From positions 1 to 36,004 of the forward strand of contig JAKAID010000004.1 of NCBI GenBank assembly GCA_021814545.1: DNA of 36,004 nt, written 5' to 3'. Under the pieces are notes generated by a model. That model ran no database searches, was not told the origin of the DNA, and saw only the letters and a program-made list of their open reading frames with translations. A program made the translations under genes and the position numbers. Positions within the stretch are counted from its first letter, which is position 1. Every line of letters begins with the position of its first letter. Shown here piece after piece: positions 22,622-30,751 of the stretch. This DNA is from a bacterium (GTDB taxonomy: Bacteria > Patescibacteriota > Minisyncoccia > UBA6257 > GWB1-50-10).

Positions 22622-24208
22622 CTACTTTACATTAATGGTAATGCGCGCAAGGTCACTTGGCACCGCGTGCACCCAAAACGGCCACAGCTCAAGCGTGCCG
22701 CTCTTTAGCCCCTGGAGTTCGGAAAGCGAGGCGCGTGCCGCGGCCTCATCCTCCCCCGCGAGACTTTCGCGCAACGTATCGGTCGCGACCGCAGCGATGA
22801 GCGTCACAGAACCCGTCGCGTGCACTCGTATCGCGCCGTTCACGAAATCGTATTCCGGAGTCCCGTACTGGAGCGCCATGTCCGCAACGCGCTCTCTATC
22901 CTTTGCGCCCCCCGACACCTCTTCTGTAAGCGCGCTCTTCAGTGTCGATTCGTCGAACACTATCTCCCGTATCTCGCCCTCCATAAAGATGCTGAACTTC
23001 TTTTCGTCCTTATCACCCAGCTGTACGTTCTTATTCGTAACCGCAAAATGCGTGCTCCCGGGAAGCGCCTTGTAGGGGCCCGCCATCACGAGAAGCATCT
23101 TTTGGAGCGAGGTGTTCAGCGCGTCCTCCACCTTCTTCTCGCCCGCCGCGCGGTCGGCGTCCGAAGGAACCGAACGCTCCCCCACCACACCACCCGTCAT
23201 CGCTGATGCCGACTCACCATAGAACCCCGCAAAGCGAGGCGTCCCCTTGAAACCGGGAATGGTCCACCTCGTAACGGGGCCGATATTGTACGCCTCGCCC
23301 GGCTCCGCTGCGGAAACCGCCACATCAAGCATTGAGGGCTCGATTTTCCCGTTCACCACCTTCGCGCCGGGAATGGTCACGCCCTTATCGAGGCGGAACA
23401 TCTTCCCGTCCGGCGTTTCGAATCTCGTTTGCGCCACAAGCGGCTGCGGCACGGAGCTGTACGCGTTATACACGGTTATCGTTCCCGCGGCCTTATTGTT
23501 CACCTTCATCACTCCGCTCGCCGGAAAATCCAGTGCGATGTTGCCCTTCTGCACAAAAAGTTCCGCGGGTACCTGAAGCACGCCGCCCACCGTTGCGACT
23601 TCCCCGTACTTTTTATTTATGTCGAGCGTTTCGTCGATGGGCGCGCTCCTTGTTTTGAGCTCAAGCGTGATGGTCGCTCGCGGGAGTCGCACGTAGGCGC
23701 CCCACGCCGCGGAAATGATGCTCAACACGATAACGATAAGTAGTACGTTGCGGCGGAAACGCGACGGCTTCACCACCCCTTCTTCCGCCTCGCGCGGCGC
23801 CTCCACCTCGACGCAAAGCGGCACTTCCGTAGGAGCTTCGTCAAAATTCCGCACCTTGATATCTCTCTCCGCGGGGGCCGAAGAAGCTCTTTTTACTTTT
23901 GGCGCACGGCGCACAATGTCGAGCGTCGGTCGCTCCGCCCTGCTTTTGAAAATGGGGTTCGATGCGGTGATGCGTGCGAGCGCCGAAAGTTCGAGCACGC
24001 GGTCATCGATGGATTCCACGGTAAGCCTTTTCTTTGCGGTGGCGCTCTCCCGCTTCAACACCTGGAAATTACTCGCCGCGCTCCCCAACGCCGAGCCCTT
24101 TGGCACGTTCAACACTACGGACTCCCCCCGCGCGCGGATTATCTTATCTACGGCCACTTCAAGGCCGTCCGTCCTTCCTAAAAATATCTTTGATGCTTCG
24201 GGTGCCAT
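22622..24208 (-). CDS. Membrane-anchored baseplate-J-like protein
   Basis: Function unknown; 528 aa. An N-terminal cytosolic domain (about residues 5-85: VDKIIRARGESVVLNVPKGS, LTVESIDDRVLELSALARI) resembles a small Rossmann-like module that recurs in Patescibacteria proteins. A Pro/Glu-rich linker leads to one membrane helix (about 153-173). The outer region (about 175-330) has the pattern seen in baseplate-J/gp47-like annotations: ETPDGKMFRLDKGVTIPG, then GEAYNIGPVTRWTIPGF. The last 190 residues are mixed alpha/beta. It starts 7 bp after the FtsA-like gene and is the last of a four-gene cluster. A link to phage-derived contractile machines is not supported: no sheath, tube or other baseplate gene is here. 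Confidence 0.62.
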   Translation of the reverse strand: MAPEASKIFLGRTDGLEVAVDKIIRARGESVVLNVPKGSALGSAASNFQVLKRESATAKKRLTVESIDDRVLELSALARITASNPIFKSRAERPTLDIVRRAPKVKRASSAPAERDIKVRNFDEAPTEVPLCVEVEAPREAEEGVVKPSRFRRNVLLIVIVLSIISAAWGAYVRLPRATITLELKTRSAPIDETLDINKKYGEVATVGGVLQVPAELFVQKGNIALDFPASGVMKVNNKAAGTITVYNAYSSVPQPLVAQTRFETPDGKMFRLDKGVTIPGAKVVNGKIEPSMLDVAVSAAEPGEAYNIGPVTRWTIPGFKGTPRFAGFYGESASAMTGGVVGERSVPSDADRAAGEKKVEDALNTSLQKMLLVMAGPYKALPGSTHFAVTNKNVQLGDKDEKKFSIFMEGEIREIVFDESTLKSALTEEVSGGAKDRERVADMALQYGTPEYDFVNGAIRVHATGSVTLIAAVATDTLRESLAGEDEAAARASLSELQGLKSGTLELWPFWVHAVPSDLARITINVK

Positions 24209-24215
24209 GAGTTGG

Positions 24216-25379
24216 TTAGCCTTCGTGCGGTACGAGCCATTTTACGCGACGATGGAGCAGCTGGTTCAAAAATACATACTGCGGATGCATATAAGGATAG
24301 TATACCAGTGTGATGAGCGCTGCGCGCTCTTCTGCGGCTATTTCGGCTATGCGGGAACCGGCGCGGAATGAGAATTGCTCCACGGGTTCGGGGTCACGGA
24401 ATACCGCTATCCGTATGCGGCCGTCATCAACGAAGTCGTTCGGCAAACGCGCGCGGCCGTGCGCGGTCGTACGGACTGGTATTCGCTCCTTCCCCATCGC
24501 CCGCTTCGCGGTCTTCGCGACGAGGTCCTTCATCGCAGCTACCTCTTTTCGCGCGATGGCGGTCAATGCGTTGCGCATACGTTCGGATATTTGATTTTTG
24601 GCATACTGCCGCAGCACATCTCCCACGATCGCATCCGGTACGCCAAAATAGCGTCCGATAGCGCTCGTCACGAACGCATTCCCCCATGCACACCGCCCGA
24701 GATGGGTCGTCTCCCCGCTCTTCGTTATGTACACATCAGCCATGTGGTCGCCGATGTCGACAAGCACATTATCCCCGCCAAGGCTTTCAGAGAGCAACGC
24801 CCCGCGTTCAATGACCATCGGCGCCTCGCTAAATGATGCGGAGAGACGCTCAAGCGTGGGGAGGAGCGCACGCGTCACGAACGTCACGCGAAACTCGATA
24901 ACAAGTTCGCCCCCCTTGAAATCGAGTGGGTTAAACACCTTATGGCCATGAATGCGCACCCCGCAGACCGCAATATTCCCGACTACAAGCTCAAGCTCGC
25001 TCACGCCGAGTTTTTTCGCTGCGAGGGGGCGGTACCGATTCAAAAAATTCCACAGCGCGTGGAAGAGAAGAGCATCAAGTTCTTCGGCCCCGATAGTCGC
25101 TTCTGGATTCTCGCGCGTTGCCCGTACCACACCCTTTATCGTCGCTGCGTGGGCCGCGTCGAGCGCTACCACCGCGCGGTCGCAGTTTCCGGCCGTTTTC
25201 TGCGCGGCGGTGAATGCATCAAAGGAGCGGAACTCCCTCTGCGTGCGGACCCTTATCATTTTTGCGCGTTCGTTCGCCTCAAGCACGGTTGCCATGATGC
25301 CCCCTTCGCGCTGCTCAAGCAGCAGCACGCGTGAACCCTTTTTAACCATGCTGCGCAAGGAACGCAAAAGACGCTTCAT
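24216..25379 (-). CDS. Divergent FtsA/PilM-like actin-fold protein
   Basis: Probably a cytosolic, membrane-associated actin-fold protein; 387 aa. The region VSELELVVGNIAVCGVRIHG with KVFNPLDFKGGELVIEFRVT matches the SHS2 (1C) subdomain that sets FtsA and PilM apart from other actins. Phosphate-2 is degenerate: VLVDIGDHMADVYITKSGE replaces DIGGGTTD, so ATP binding may be weak or lost. There is no clear phosphate-1 DxGxxS/T motif near the N-terminus. The gene follows the HEPN-like gene with stop and start touching, and precedes the baseplate-J-like gene by 7 bp. It could be the genome's FtsA, a PilM for pilus assembly, or a dedicated partner of the envelope cluster. Confidence 0.55.
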   Translation of the reverse strand: MKRLLRSLRSMVKKGSRVLLLEQREGGIMATVLEANERAKMIRVRTQREFRSFDAFTAAQKTAGNCDRAVVALDAAHAATIKGVVRATRENPEATIGAEELDALLFHALWNFLNRYRPLAAKKLGVSELELVVGNIAVCGVRIHGHKVFNPLDFKGGELVIEFRVTFVTRALLPTLERLSASFSEAPMVIERGALLSESLGGDNVLVDIGDHMADVYITKSGETTHLGRCAWGNAFVTSAIGRYFGVPDAIVGDVLRQYAKNQISERMRNALTAIARKEVAAMKDLVAKTAKRAMGKERIPVRTTAHGRARLPNDFVDDGRIRIAVFRDPEPVEQFSFRAGSRIAEIAAEERAALITLVYYPYMHPQYVFLNQLLHRRVKWLVPHEG

Positions 25380-25952
25380 CTATGTGATGATCTTGGTTGC
25401 CTCCAAAAAACGCGCATAAAGATTAAGCGTTTGTTCAGCAACCCGCGCCGACGGCACGAATGTCGCATCGTGCGCTATCGTGTTCCTCATCCGATGCGCC
25501 CTGAAAAGCCCATTCACCACTGCGGGGCTCATCCTTGCCGCGTTCAGCCTTCCGAAGCGTTCTGCGGTATCGCGCCCCACGAACCCGGCCTCCTGAAGCA
25601 GCTTATCAACGATCGCATCCGCACTCATGATCGCATCGCGGTATGATGCGGGCGGGTTCGCGTTCGCCGTCTTCTTCACCTCGTCCCATTGCGATGCGTA
25701 CTTTTCTCTCACGCCCGCCCGTTTCAAAATCTCCGCAATGTTCGGCGGCAACGCGCGAAGATCTATTTTTATGCGGTACGAAAGCGCCTTCTCCGTATAC
25801 ACATACATAAGCCAAAGCGCGACCGCGTCGAGCGCAATAAATACGACACGCGCAATTTCATACACGAGCGTCCAGGGCACATGCGCCACGAGGGCGTCGA
25901 ATGAGCCCACGATCGCTCCGATGATATCCATAGGAAATGTTATCGGGGTCAT
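25380..25952 (-). CDS. Membrane protein with HEPN-like C-terminal motif
   Basis: Unknown function; 190 aa. The N-terminal third holds one or two hydrophobic helices (about residues 10-50, with VVFIALDAVALWLMYVY), the rest is helical and cytosolic by the positive-inside rule. The C-terminal part has WDEVKKTANANPPASYRDAI with a following AIVDKLLQEAGF, and ends with RMRNTIAHD (RN-x3-H at 156-161). An Arg-polar-x3-His is the catalytic signature of HEPN-fold RNases, though many HEPN-like (DUF4145-type) proteins bearing RNxIAH are not toxins. The start overlaps the previous stop (ATGA), so translation is coupled to the upstream gene. No antitoxin-like nucleotidyltransferase (MNT) gene is nearby, which argues against a toxin-antitoxin pair. 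Confidence 0.6.
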   Translation of the reverse strand: MTPITFPMDIIGAIVGSFDALVAHVPWTLVYEIARVVFIALDAVALWLMYVYTEKALSYRIKIDLRALPPNIAEILKRAGVREKYASQWDEVKKTANANPPASYRDAIMSADAIVDKLLQEAGFVGRDTAERFGRLNAARMSPAVVNGLFRAHRMRNTIAHDATFVPSARVAEQTLNLYARFLEATKIIT

Positions 25953-27358
25953 GATGTGGATTTCTTTTTGAATCTCTCGAGATCTTCCTCCGCACCGAAA
26001 ATGTCGAGACCTGCGGGCGGACCCGCCTTCTTACTCTCCACGCGCCGCATGTGGGGCGCGGTCAATACGCCTGTCGGCGCAGGATGATAAATGGTCGCAA
26101 GTTCATCTGTTACAAGCTCATAAGAAACGGAATCAAAATTCCACTCCATAAAGAACGAGGTGAAAAGTTTCCCTGTAAATGTTTCCGGCGGATTTACGCG
26201 GTTACGAAGATTGTGGAGGAGGCGCTGTTTGCGATATTCGAGCCGCTTATCGACATAGACGTGTGGGAATTTCCACTTGTCTATTCTTGTGGTGGTACCG
26301 GAGTTCGCCTTAAACGCGTTCATATTCGGCGCGCTATACTGATTGAACGCTCCCGTAATGCCGCCCCGCGCAAAACCGGACCCCTCTTTCAAAATGGTGC
26401 CCGGCGACATATAGCACAACCGCACCAGTGTATTAAATGCGGGCTTCGTAAGTTTATTCTCAACCGCATTAATAACCTCGGTTTTTTTCGCAGTATGCGC
26501 CACCGGCATTTTCGCCTCGCCTCCCGTTTCCACGAGTTCCGGCGCGCGCAGTTTCTTCACGAGCTCATCATACGTCTTTGCCCAATCTTTTCCTGCGGGA
26601 GAAATGAGCATCTGCACCACGACCACTTCGCCTCCCTTGATTTTTGCAAGCGTTTCGAGAAACACGGAGAGCGGGTCGATTTGTTTTTCTGCGGAACCCG
26701 TTTCAAACATGGGATATGTTTTAAGTGGGTACGCGCCCTCCTTCGCCAGAATGAACTCGGTGCCCCATAGGTCCATCCCCAATGCATAGAGTTCGGCAGT
26801 GGTTGCGGGAAGTTCGCGCATGTAATCCTTCACCTCCGTTATCTCCACGTCGGGATACTGCGAAAAAAAGGCCACCTCGGTGAGGTTCGTGTGCTTCTTG
26901 GGCATACGGAGATAAAAGTGTATTTGCCCGCCAAGACTTACAAGTTCCAGAGAGAACCAAAGTGGCACCTGCCCCTCGATATATTTTTCGCGCCAATTGC
27001 CAGGCGCATTCCCCATACCGTGCAGCGCCTGGAACACGTGCTCCATGGACTTCGCACTCTTCTCAAGCTCGCGCGGTATTCTTATTTCGAATAGTGCGTA
27101 TTTTTCGGGTGCCGCCTCTTTTTGCTTATATTTCTGCTGCTGCACGTACAAGAACAATTCACGCAGTAATTCCCAAAATATCAAGAAAAGCCAGAACCAC
27201 CATGTGTACTTAATGAACGTGAAGAAGAAAAATGGTATTTGCCGAGGGTCAAGGAGCGGCAGCGATGCGCCGAACACTATCATAAAGAGCCATATCTCCC
27301 AGTGAGAGAACAGCGTAACAAAGAAATCTACTACATGATCATAAAGGTCTCGGAACAT
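25949..27358 (-). CDS. Two-helix membrane protein, conserved Patescibacteria type, unknown function
   Basis: Unknown function; 469 aa. Two membrane helices occupy about residues 20-70 (WEIWLFMIVFGASLPLL and FFTFIKYTWWFWLFLIFWEL). A large soluble domain follows, with FEIRIPRELEKSAKSMEHVF, VSLGGQIHFYLRMPKK, YPDVEITEVKDYM and VVVQMLISPAGKDWAKTYD. The soluble part recalls the membrane-proximal proteins encoded beside VirB4/TraG-type ATPases in Patescibacteria (the family I know as DUF8128), but no such ATPase is in the window, so that link is a memory-based inference. It is the first gene of the four-gene cluster. Its stop overlaps the next start by 4 bp (ATGA). A weak TAGAAT -10 lies 17 nt upstream. 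Confidence 0.6.
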   Translation of the reverse strand: MFRDLYDHVVDFFVTLFSHWEIWLFMIVFGASLPLLDPRQIPFFFFTFIKYTWWFWLFLIFWELLRELFLYVQQQKYKQKEAAPEKYALFEIRIPRELEKSAKSMEHVFQALHGMGNAPGNWREKYIEGQVPLWFSLELVSLGGQIHFYLRMPKKHTNLTEVAFFSQYPDVEITEVKDYMRELPATTAELYALGMDLWGTEFILAKEGAYPLKTYPMFETGSAEKQIDPLSVFLETLAKIKGGEVVVVQMLISPAGKDWAKTYDELVKKLRAPELVETGGEAKMPVAHTAKKTEVINAVENKLTKPAFNTLVRLCYMSPGTILKEGSGFARGGITGAFNQYSAPNMNAFKANSGTTTRIDKWKFPHVYVDKRLEYRKQRLLHNLRNRVNPPETFTGKLFTSFFMEWNFDSVSYELVTDELATIYHPAPTGVLTAPHMRRVESKKAGPPAGLDIFGAEEDLERFKKKSTS

Positions 27359-27375
27359 TCGCGGGTGGTATCCTT

Positions 27376-27403
27376 ATTCTACACAAATCATGTTCTTAAC
27401 AAA
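27376..27403 (-). promoter_or_regulatory. Weak putative promoter of the four-gene envelope cluster
   Basis: On the minus strand, TTTGTT (27398-27403), 16 bp spacer and TAGAAT (27376-27381), 17 nt before ATG 27358. The -35 overlaps the terminator of the upstream gene. The match is poor, but a new start is expected here because the terminator ends the previous unit. Confidence 0.35.
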
Positions 27404-27434
27404 ACGCCCTCGCGGTGTGCGGGGGCGTTTTGTT
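27398..27434 (-). terminator. Rho-independent terminator after the sigma-4/HARE gene
   Basis: Sixteen-base-pair stem: AACAAAACGCCCTCGC (27398-27413) and GCGGGGGCGTTTTGTT (27419-27434), with one T-G wobble and a GGTGT loop. It carries an A- and T-rich base on both sides, so it could work in both directions. It begins 7 nt past the stop of the gene at 27442. Confidence 0.92.
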
Positions 27435-27441
27435 CGATAAT

Positions 27442-28455
27442 TTATGCTTCTTTGATGGAATACTTGTTGTTCTCAAGGCGCTTGAAGTGCTTGCGATTCT
27501 GAAGGCTCAAAAGAATAGTGTTCTCTTTCAAGAAACGCTGTTTGTTGACGAGCTGGACCACTTCTGACGATGACAGCGGACCATGCTTCTTCAAAAGCGA
27601 CACGATTACCTCGCGCACCGTTCCCGGCTCGAACCCGTGCTCGCGAAGCCCGTACATACCGCGCCCTACCAATACGAAGCGCTCATCTTTGATAAGTTCG
27701 TTGTGCACAGTCTGAACGTGCGCGCGCTTCTTATCGAGACCGAACTCATTGATGGACTTCGCTACGTGCTCGAAGTGAAGGGGTTGGCCATGCTTTTTGA
27801 GCACCAAATACGCTTTATCGCGGATAGTTTTCGGTTCTATCTCCGCCCACTCGCGCAATCCGATATCGCCGAACACGTTCTCACCAAAATGCTTCGGGAT
27901 AGCAAGGTAATGGCACGAGGCGAGCCCCTTGCAGAGCGGCAGATACGTCTTCTCGCGAAGTATCTGGTTTCTATCTCCGTTCTTGAAGAACTGGGTCAGC
28001 TCCTTCGTGAACTCTTCAAAGCGCTTCTTCGCCTCTTCGTTCGCATACCAAAATGCGTGCACGCCATCGTCTTCTTTATGATACTGCGGAATGCCTGCAG
28101 TAAGGAATATGAAGCGCAGCTTCTGGTCGATATATTTCGTTTCAGCGTCATTCAACAGCTTCTTCATCTCCGCGATAAAGGTGTCGTCGCGACGTACAGA
28201 ATCTACCGAGTTCAAATGTGTCGATGCCGCATCAATGAGCTCTTTCGCGCCCGCGCGGACGTCCTCCCGTATCTTCGCGATGACCTGCTCTTCTATCTGG
28301 CGCACGCGCTCGCGCGTAATGCCAAGCTCATCGCCTATCTCCTGGAGCGTTGCGCGCTTCCCCGTTTTCAAACCAAAACGGCCCGTGAGCACCTTGCGCT
28401 GCTTCGGGGTGAATTCCGCCACAAGCTCGTTGATGAACTGGTCAATGTTTTTCAT
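27442..28455 (-). CDS. Sigma-70 region 4 / HARE-HTH transcription regulator
   Basis: Probable transcription factor, 337 aa. The N-terminus (about residues 1-60) is a stand-alone sigma-70 region 4: LTGRFGLKTGKRATLQEIGD followed by ELGITRERVRQIEEQVI, the -35-binding helix-turn-helix. There is no region 2, so it cannot melt a -10 box by itself. A helical middle part of no recognised family spans about 60-205. Residues 205-275 look like a HARE-HTH domain (IRDKAYLVLKKHGQPLHFEH then ERFVLVGRGMYGLREHG), as in the RNA polymerase delta subunit, and residues 278-335 like a second winged helix. It has its own near-consensus promoter and its own terminator. Inferred role: a polymerase-associated regulator acting through -35 contacts. 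Confidence 0.8.
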   Translation of the reverse strand: MKNIDQFINELVAEFTPKQRKVLTGRFGLKTGKRATLQEIGDELGITRERVRQIEEQVIAKIREDVRAGAKELIDAASTHLNSVDSVRRDDTFIAEMKKLLNDAETKYIDQKLRFIFLTAGIPQYHKEDDGVHAFWYANEEAKKRFEEFTKELTQFFKNGDRNQILREKTYLPLCKGLASCHYLAIPKHFGENVFGDIGLREWAEIEPKTIRDKAYLVLKKHGQPLHFEHVAKSINEFGLDKKRAHVQTVHNELIKDERFVLVGRGMYGLREHGFEPGTVREVIVSLLKKHGPLSSSEVVQLVNKQRFLKENTILLSLQNRKHFKRLENNKYSIKEA

Positions 28456-28481
28456 GTCCGCTGCGATTTTTGTATGAATGT

Positions 28482-28510
28482 AATATACACTATTTGCAAT
28501 ATAAGGTCAA
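28482..28510 (-). promoter_or_regulatory. Promoter of the sigma-4/HARE gene
   Basis: On the minus strand, -35 TTGACC (28505-28510), a 17 bp spacer and -10 TATATT (28482-28487), 26 nt before ATG 28455. Like the infA promoter, it has GGGG directly before the -35 and an AT-rich spacer. Confidence 0.88.
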
Positions 28511-28522
28511 CCCCTTACATAA

Positions 28523-28544
28523 AGACCCCTCTTCCGAGGGGTCT
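28523..28544 (-). terminator. Terminator after secDF
   Basis: Perfect 9 bp stem AGACCCCTC-TTCC-GAGGGGTCT, 11 nt past the secF stop. On the minus strand only a short T-run follows (TTTATG), so it is a modest intrinsic terminator. Confidence 0.7.
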
Positions 28545-28555
28545 CTTGTACAATA

Positions 28556-29455
28556 CTATTCGCTTTTCCTCCCCCAAAGATAGAGGATGGGGCTTGCGAG
28601 GAAGATGGACGAGTAGGTGCCGAAGACGGTTCCCACAAGCATCGTAAGAATGAAATAGTAGAGCGAGGGAGGACCGAACACGAGGAGCGCCACGAGCACA
28701 ATAACGAGCGTAAGCGTCGTATTCACCGAGCGCGCAAAGGTCTCTCGCACACTGTGGTTGATAACGTCCGCAAGCGACATGCCCCGCCCGCGATGTATCA
28801 AGATGTTCTCGCGTATCCTATCGAACACCACGATAGTGTCGTGCACGGAGAAGCCCATCACTACGAGGAGCGCCACAATGAAGTTCGTATCTATTTCGAT
28901 ACCCTTGAAATACCCAAGGAGCGCCAAAAGACCCACGGGGATGCTCACATCATGGAAGAGCGTGATAAGGGTCGCCATGCCGTATTTCCACGAGCTTATC
29001 GGCTTTGAAACCTTGCGGAACGCATACGCGATAAAGAGCGAGATGCCGAAGAGCACCAGCACGATGGCTTCTATCGCCTTATTGCGAAGCTCAACGCCGA
29101 TCGTAGGGCCGATGCTCGAGAAACTCAATTCGGTGAACTGTCCCACGTTCTGCAATGCGGCGCGGTACGCCTCATGCCCCGCTTCGTCCATGCTCGGCAA
29201 TCGGAATGAGAACGAACCATCAGTATTCTGCTTCACCGAATGTTCCGCCCGTCCCACCACTCCCTCAACCGCACCCTTGACCGCATCCACGGAAACGGTC
29301 GAGCTTGCGAACCTCACCTCCCACTGCGTGCCGCCGCGAAGGTCGATGCCTTCTTTTAAGCCCACAGTCGCCACGAGCACCCATGCGGCAATGACCATCG
29401 TGCCCGAAATGCCAAGAAAGATATTCCTTGCTGCAATAAGATTAAAATGTTTCAT
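28556..29455 (-). CDS. secF: Protein translocase subunit SecF
   Basis: Proton-motive-force-driven accessory of the Sec translocon, paired with SecD. It has 299 aa with six predicted membrane helices, the first at about residues 15-35 and the others in the C-terminal half. Diagnostic elements are KEGIDLRGGTQWEVRF in the first periplasmic domain and VVMGFSVHDTIVVFDRIREN after helix 4, plus SVNTTLTLVIVLVALLVFG in helix 5. It lies 7 bp after secD and ends before a terminator. No sign of fusion into a single SecDF protein. Confidence 0.96.
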   Translation of the reverse strand: MKHFNLIAARNIFLGISGTMVIAAWVLVATVGLKEGIDLRGGTQWEVRFASSTVSVDAVKGAVEGVVGRAEHSVKQNTDGSFSFRLPSMDEAGHEAYRAALQNVGQFTELSFSSIGPTIGVELRNKAIEAIVLVLFGISLFIAYAFRKVSKPISSWKYGMATLITLFHDVSIPVGLLALLGYFKGIEIDTNFIVALLVVMGFSVHDTIVVFDRIRENILIHRGRGMSLADVINHSVRETFARSVNTTLTLVIVLVALLVFGPPSLYYFILTMLVGTVFGTYSSIFLASPILYLWGRKSE

Positions 29456-29462
29456 AGGTCGG

Positions 29463-30725
29463 TTATTTAAGGAATGCGCGCAGCATAAGGCGCGTCGTGG
29501 TGATAGCCGAGAACATGCTCATTACGACCCCGAGAAAGAGCGTGAGCGCAAAGCCCTGCACGAAGCTCGATGTAAAGAAGTAGAGCACTCCTGCCGTTAT
29601 CATGGTCGAAATGTTCGAGTCCCGAATGGATGTCCACGCGCGACGGAACCCCTCTTCTATCGCCGCTGCATGCGGAATGCCCTTCTTCATCTCTTCTTTC
29701 GTGCGCTCGAACACGAGAATGTTCGCATCAACCGCCATGCCGATCGAGAGCACGAACCCCGCGATGCCAGAGAGCGTCATCGTGATGGGGATGAGCTTGA
29801 ATACGCCCATAGTAAGAAGCGTGTACACGACAAGCGCGATTGAGGCGAACACGCCGAGGGTGCGGTAGTAGATGAGCATGAATACCATCACTGCGAACAA
29901 ACCGATGGCGCCTGCATAGATCGCCTTATCGAGCGAATCCTTGCCGAAATCGGACCCGATGGTCTGCTGGTTCACAAGCGTGATAGGGGCAGGCAATGCG
30001 CCGGCGTTGAAGCGCTCCACGATCTGCTGTGCGCGCGAGAAACTGAACTGACCCGTGATGCGCGCCTTGCCTCCCGAGATCTTACCCTGCACCCGCGGGC
30101 AGCTATCATTCACGCTATCCGGAATGATGGGCTGGCCATCGATAAAGAGACAAATGGGCTTATTTACGTTCGCCTCGGTGAGCTTCTCGAACAGGACCGC
30201 ACCTTCATCGTTCAATGAAAAATCAATTTCGGGAACACCCGTGTTGGGGTCGCGCCCTACCTGCGCACTGACCACATAGCGTCCGTTCAGGTCGGTCGGC
30301 ACAAATACCGCCGAGCTCGTGGACTTCGGATCGGGCTGCACCTCGCGGAACTCGAGGAAGGGCGTTTCACCGATCATGCGGATCGCCTGGTTCACGTCTT
30401 TCACACCTGCAAGCTCGACCGCCAAGCGGTCGCTCTCACCCACCTTCTCGGTATACACTTTCGGCTCGGCAACGCCGAACAGGTTCACACGCTTTTCAAT
30501 CACATCCCGAAGCCCGCGCACTACCGAATCTCGATCCTCGCTCTTCACCTTGCTCACATCTATCTCGTACGTGAGCGACGTGCCTCCCGCAAGGTCGAGG
30601 CCAAGGCTCCACGGACGGAATTTACTTATCCGCTGCCAGAGGGGCTCGTAGGCAAACGCGCCTGCGGCAATAGAAACGACGATGATGAGCGTGAGGAACG
30701 CGAGCAACCTGTTTCGATCGTGCAT
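29463..30725 (-). CDS. secD: Protein translocase subunit SecD
   Basis: Partner of SecF that uses the proton gradient to help pull preproteins across the membrane. It has 420 aa, against 615 in E. coli, with the large periplasmic P1 domain reduced. Helix 1 is FLTLIIVVSIAAGAFAY. The D1 motif is SLGLDLAGGTSLTYEIDV, and the conserved helix-4/5 block is MTLSGIAGFVLSIGMAVDAN followed by ILVFERTKEEM. The C-terminus ends MLRAFLK. It starts 26 bp from the divergent RMD1-like gene. A TATTAT (30740-30745) lies 14 nt before the ATG on the minus strand and overlaps the -10 box of the plus-strand gene, so both promoters may compete. Confidence 0.96.
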   Translation of the reverse strand: MHDRNRLLAFLTLIIVVSIAAGAFAYEPLWQRISKFRPWSLGLDLAGGTSLTYEIDVSKVKSEDRDSVVRGLRDVIEKRVNLFGVAEPKVYTEKVGESDRLAVELAGVKDVNQAIRMIGETPFLEFREVQPDPKSTSSAVFVPTDLNGRYVVSAQVGRDPNTGVPEIDFSLNDEGAVLFEKLTEANVNKPICLFIDGQPIIPDSVNDSCPRVQGKISGGKARITGQFSFSRAQQIVERFNAGALPAPITLVNQQTIGSDFGKDSLDKAIYAGAIGLFAVMVFMLIYYRTLGVFASIALVVYTLLTMGVFKLIPITMTLSGIAGFVLSIGMAVDANILVFERTKEEMKKGIPHAAAIEEGFRRAWTSIRDSNISTMITAGVLYFFTSSFVQGFALTLFLGVVMSMFSAITTTRLMLRAFLK

Positions 30726-30738
30726 AATGGCCCTAGTG

Positions 30739-30744
30739 TATAAT
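30739..30744 (+). promoter_or_regulatory. Consensus -10 box, 7 nt before the RMD1-like gene
   Basis: TATAAT on the plus strand, then 7 nt and ATG 30752, which predicts a leaderless message. No recognisable -35 box. On the other strand the same bases give TATTAT (30740-30745), a possible -10 for secD. Confidence 0.6.
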
Positions 30745-30751
30745 AGAAATA

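Noticed and set aside
22622-24208. Phage or contractile injection system baseplate
   Set aside because: Only a single baseplate-J-like domain on a membrane protein; no sheath, tube, spike or other baseplate genes nearby.
25380-25952. HEPN-MNT toxin-antitoxin pair
   Set aside because: Neighbouring proteins have no nucleotidyltransferase motif and the HEPN-like protein is membrane anchored.
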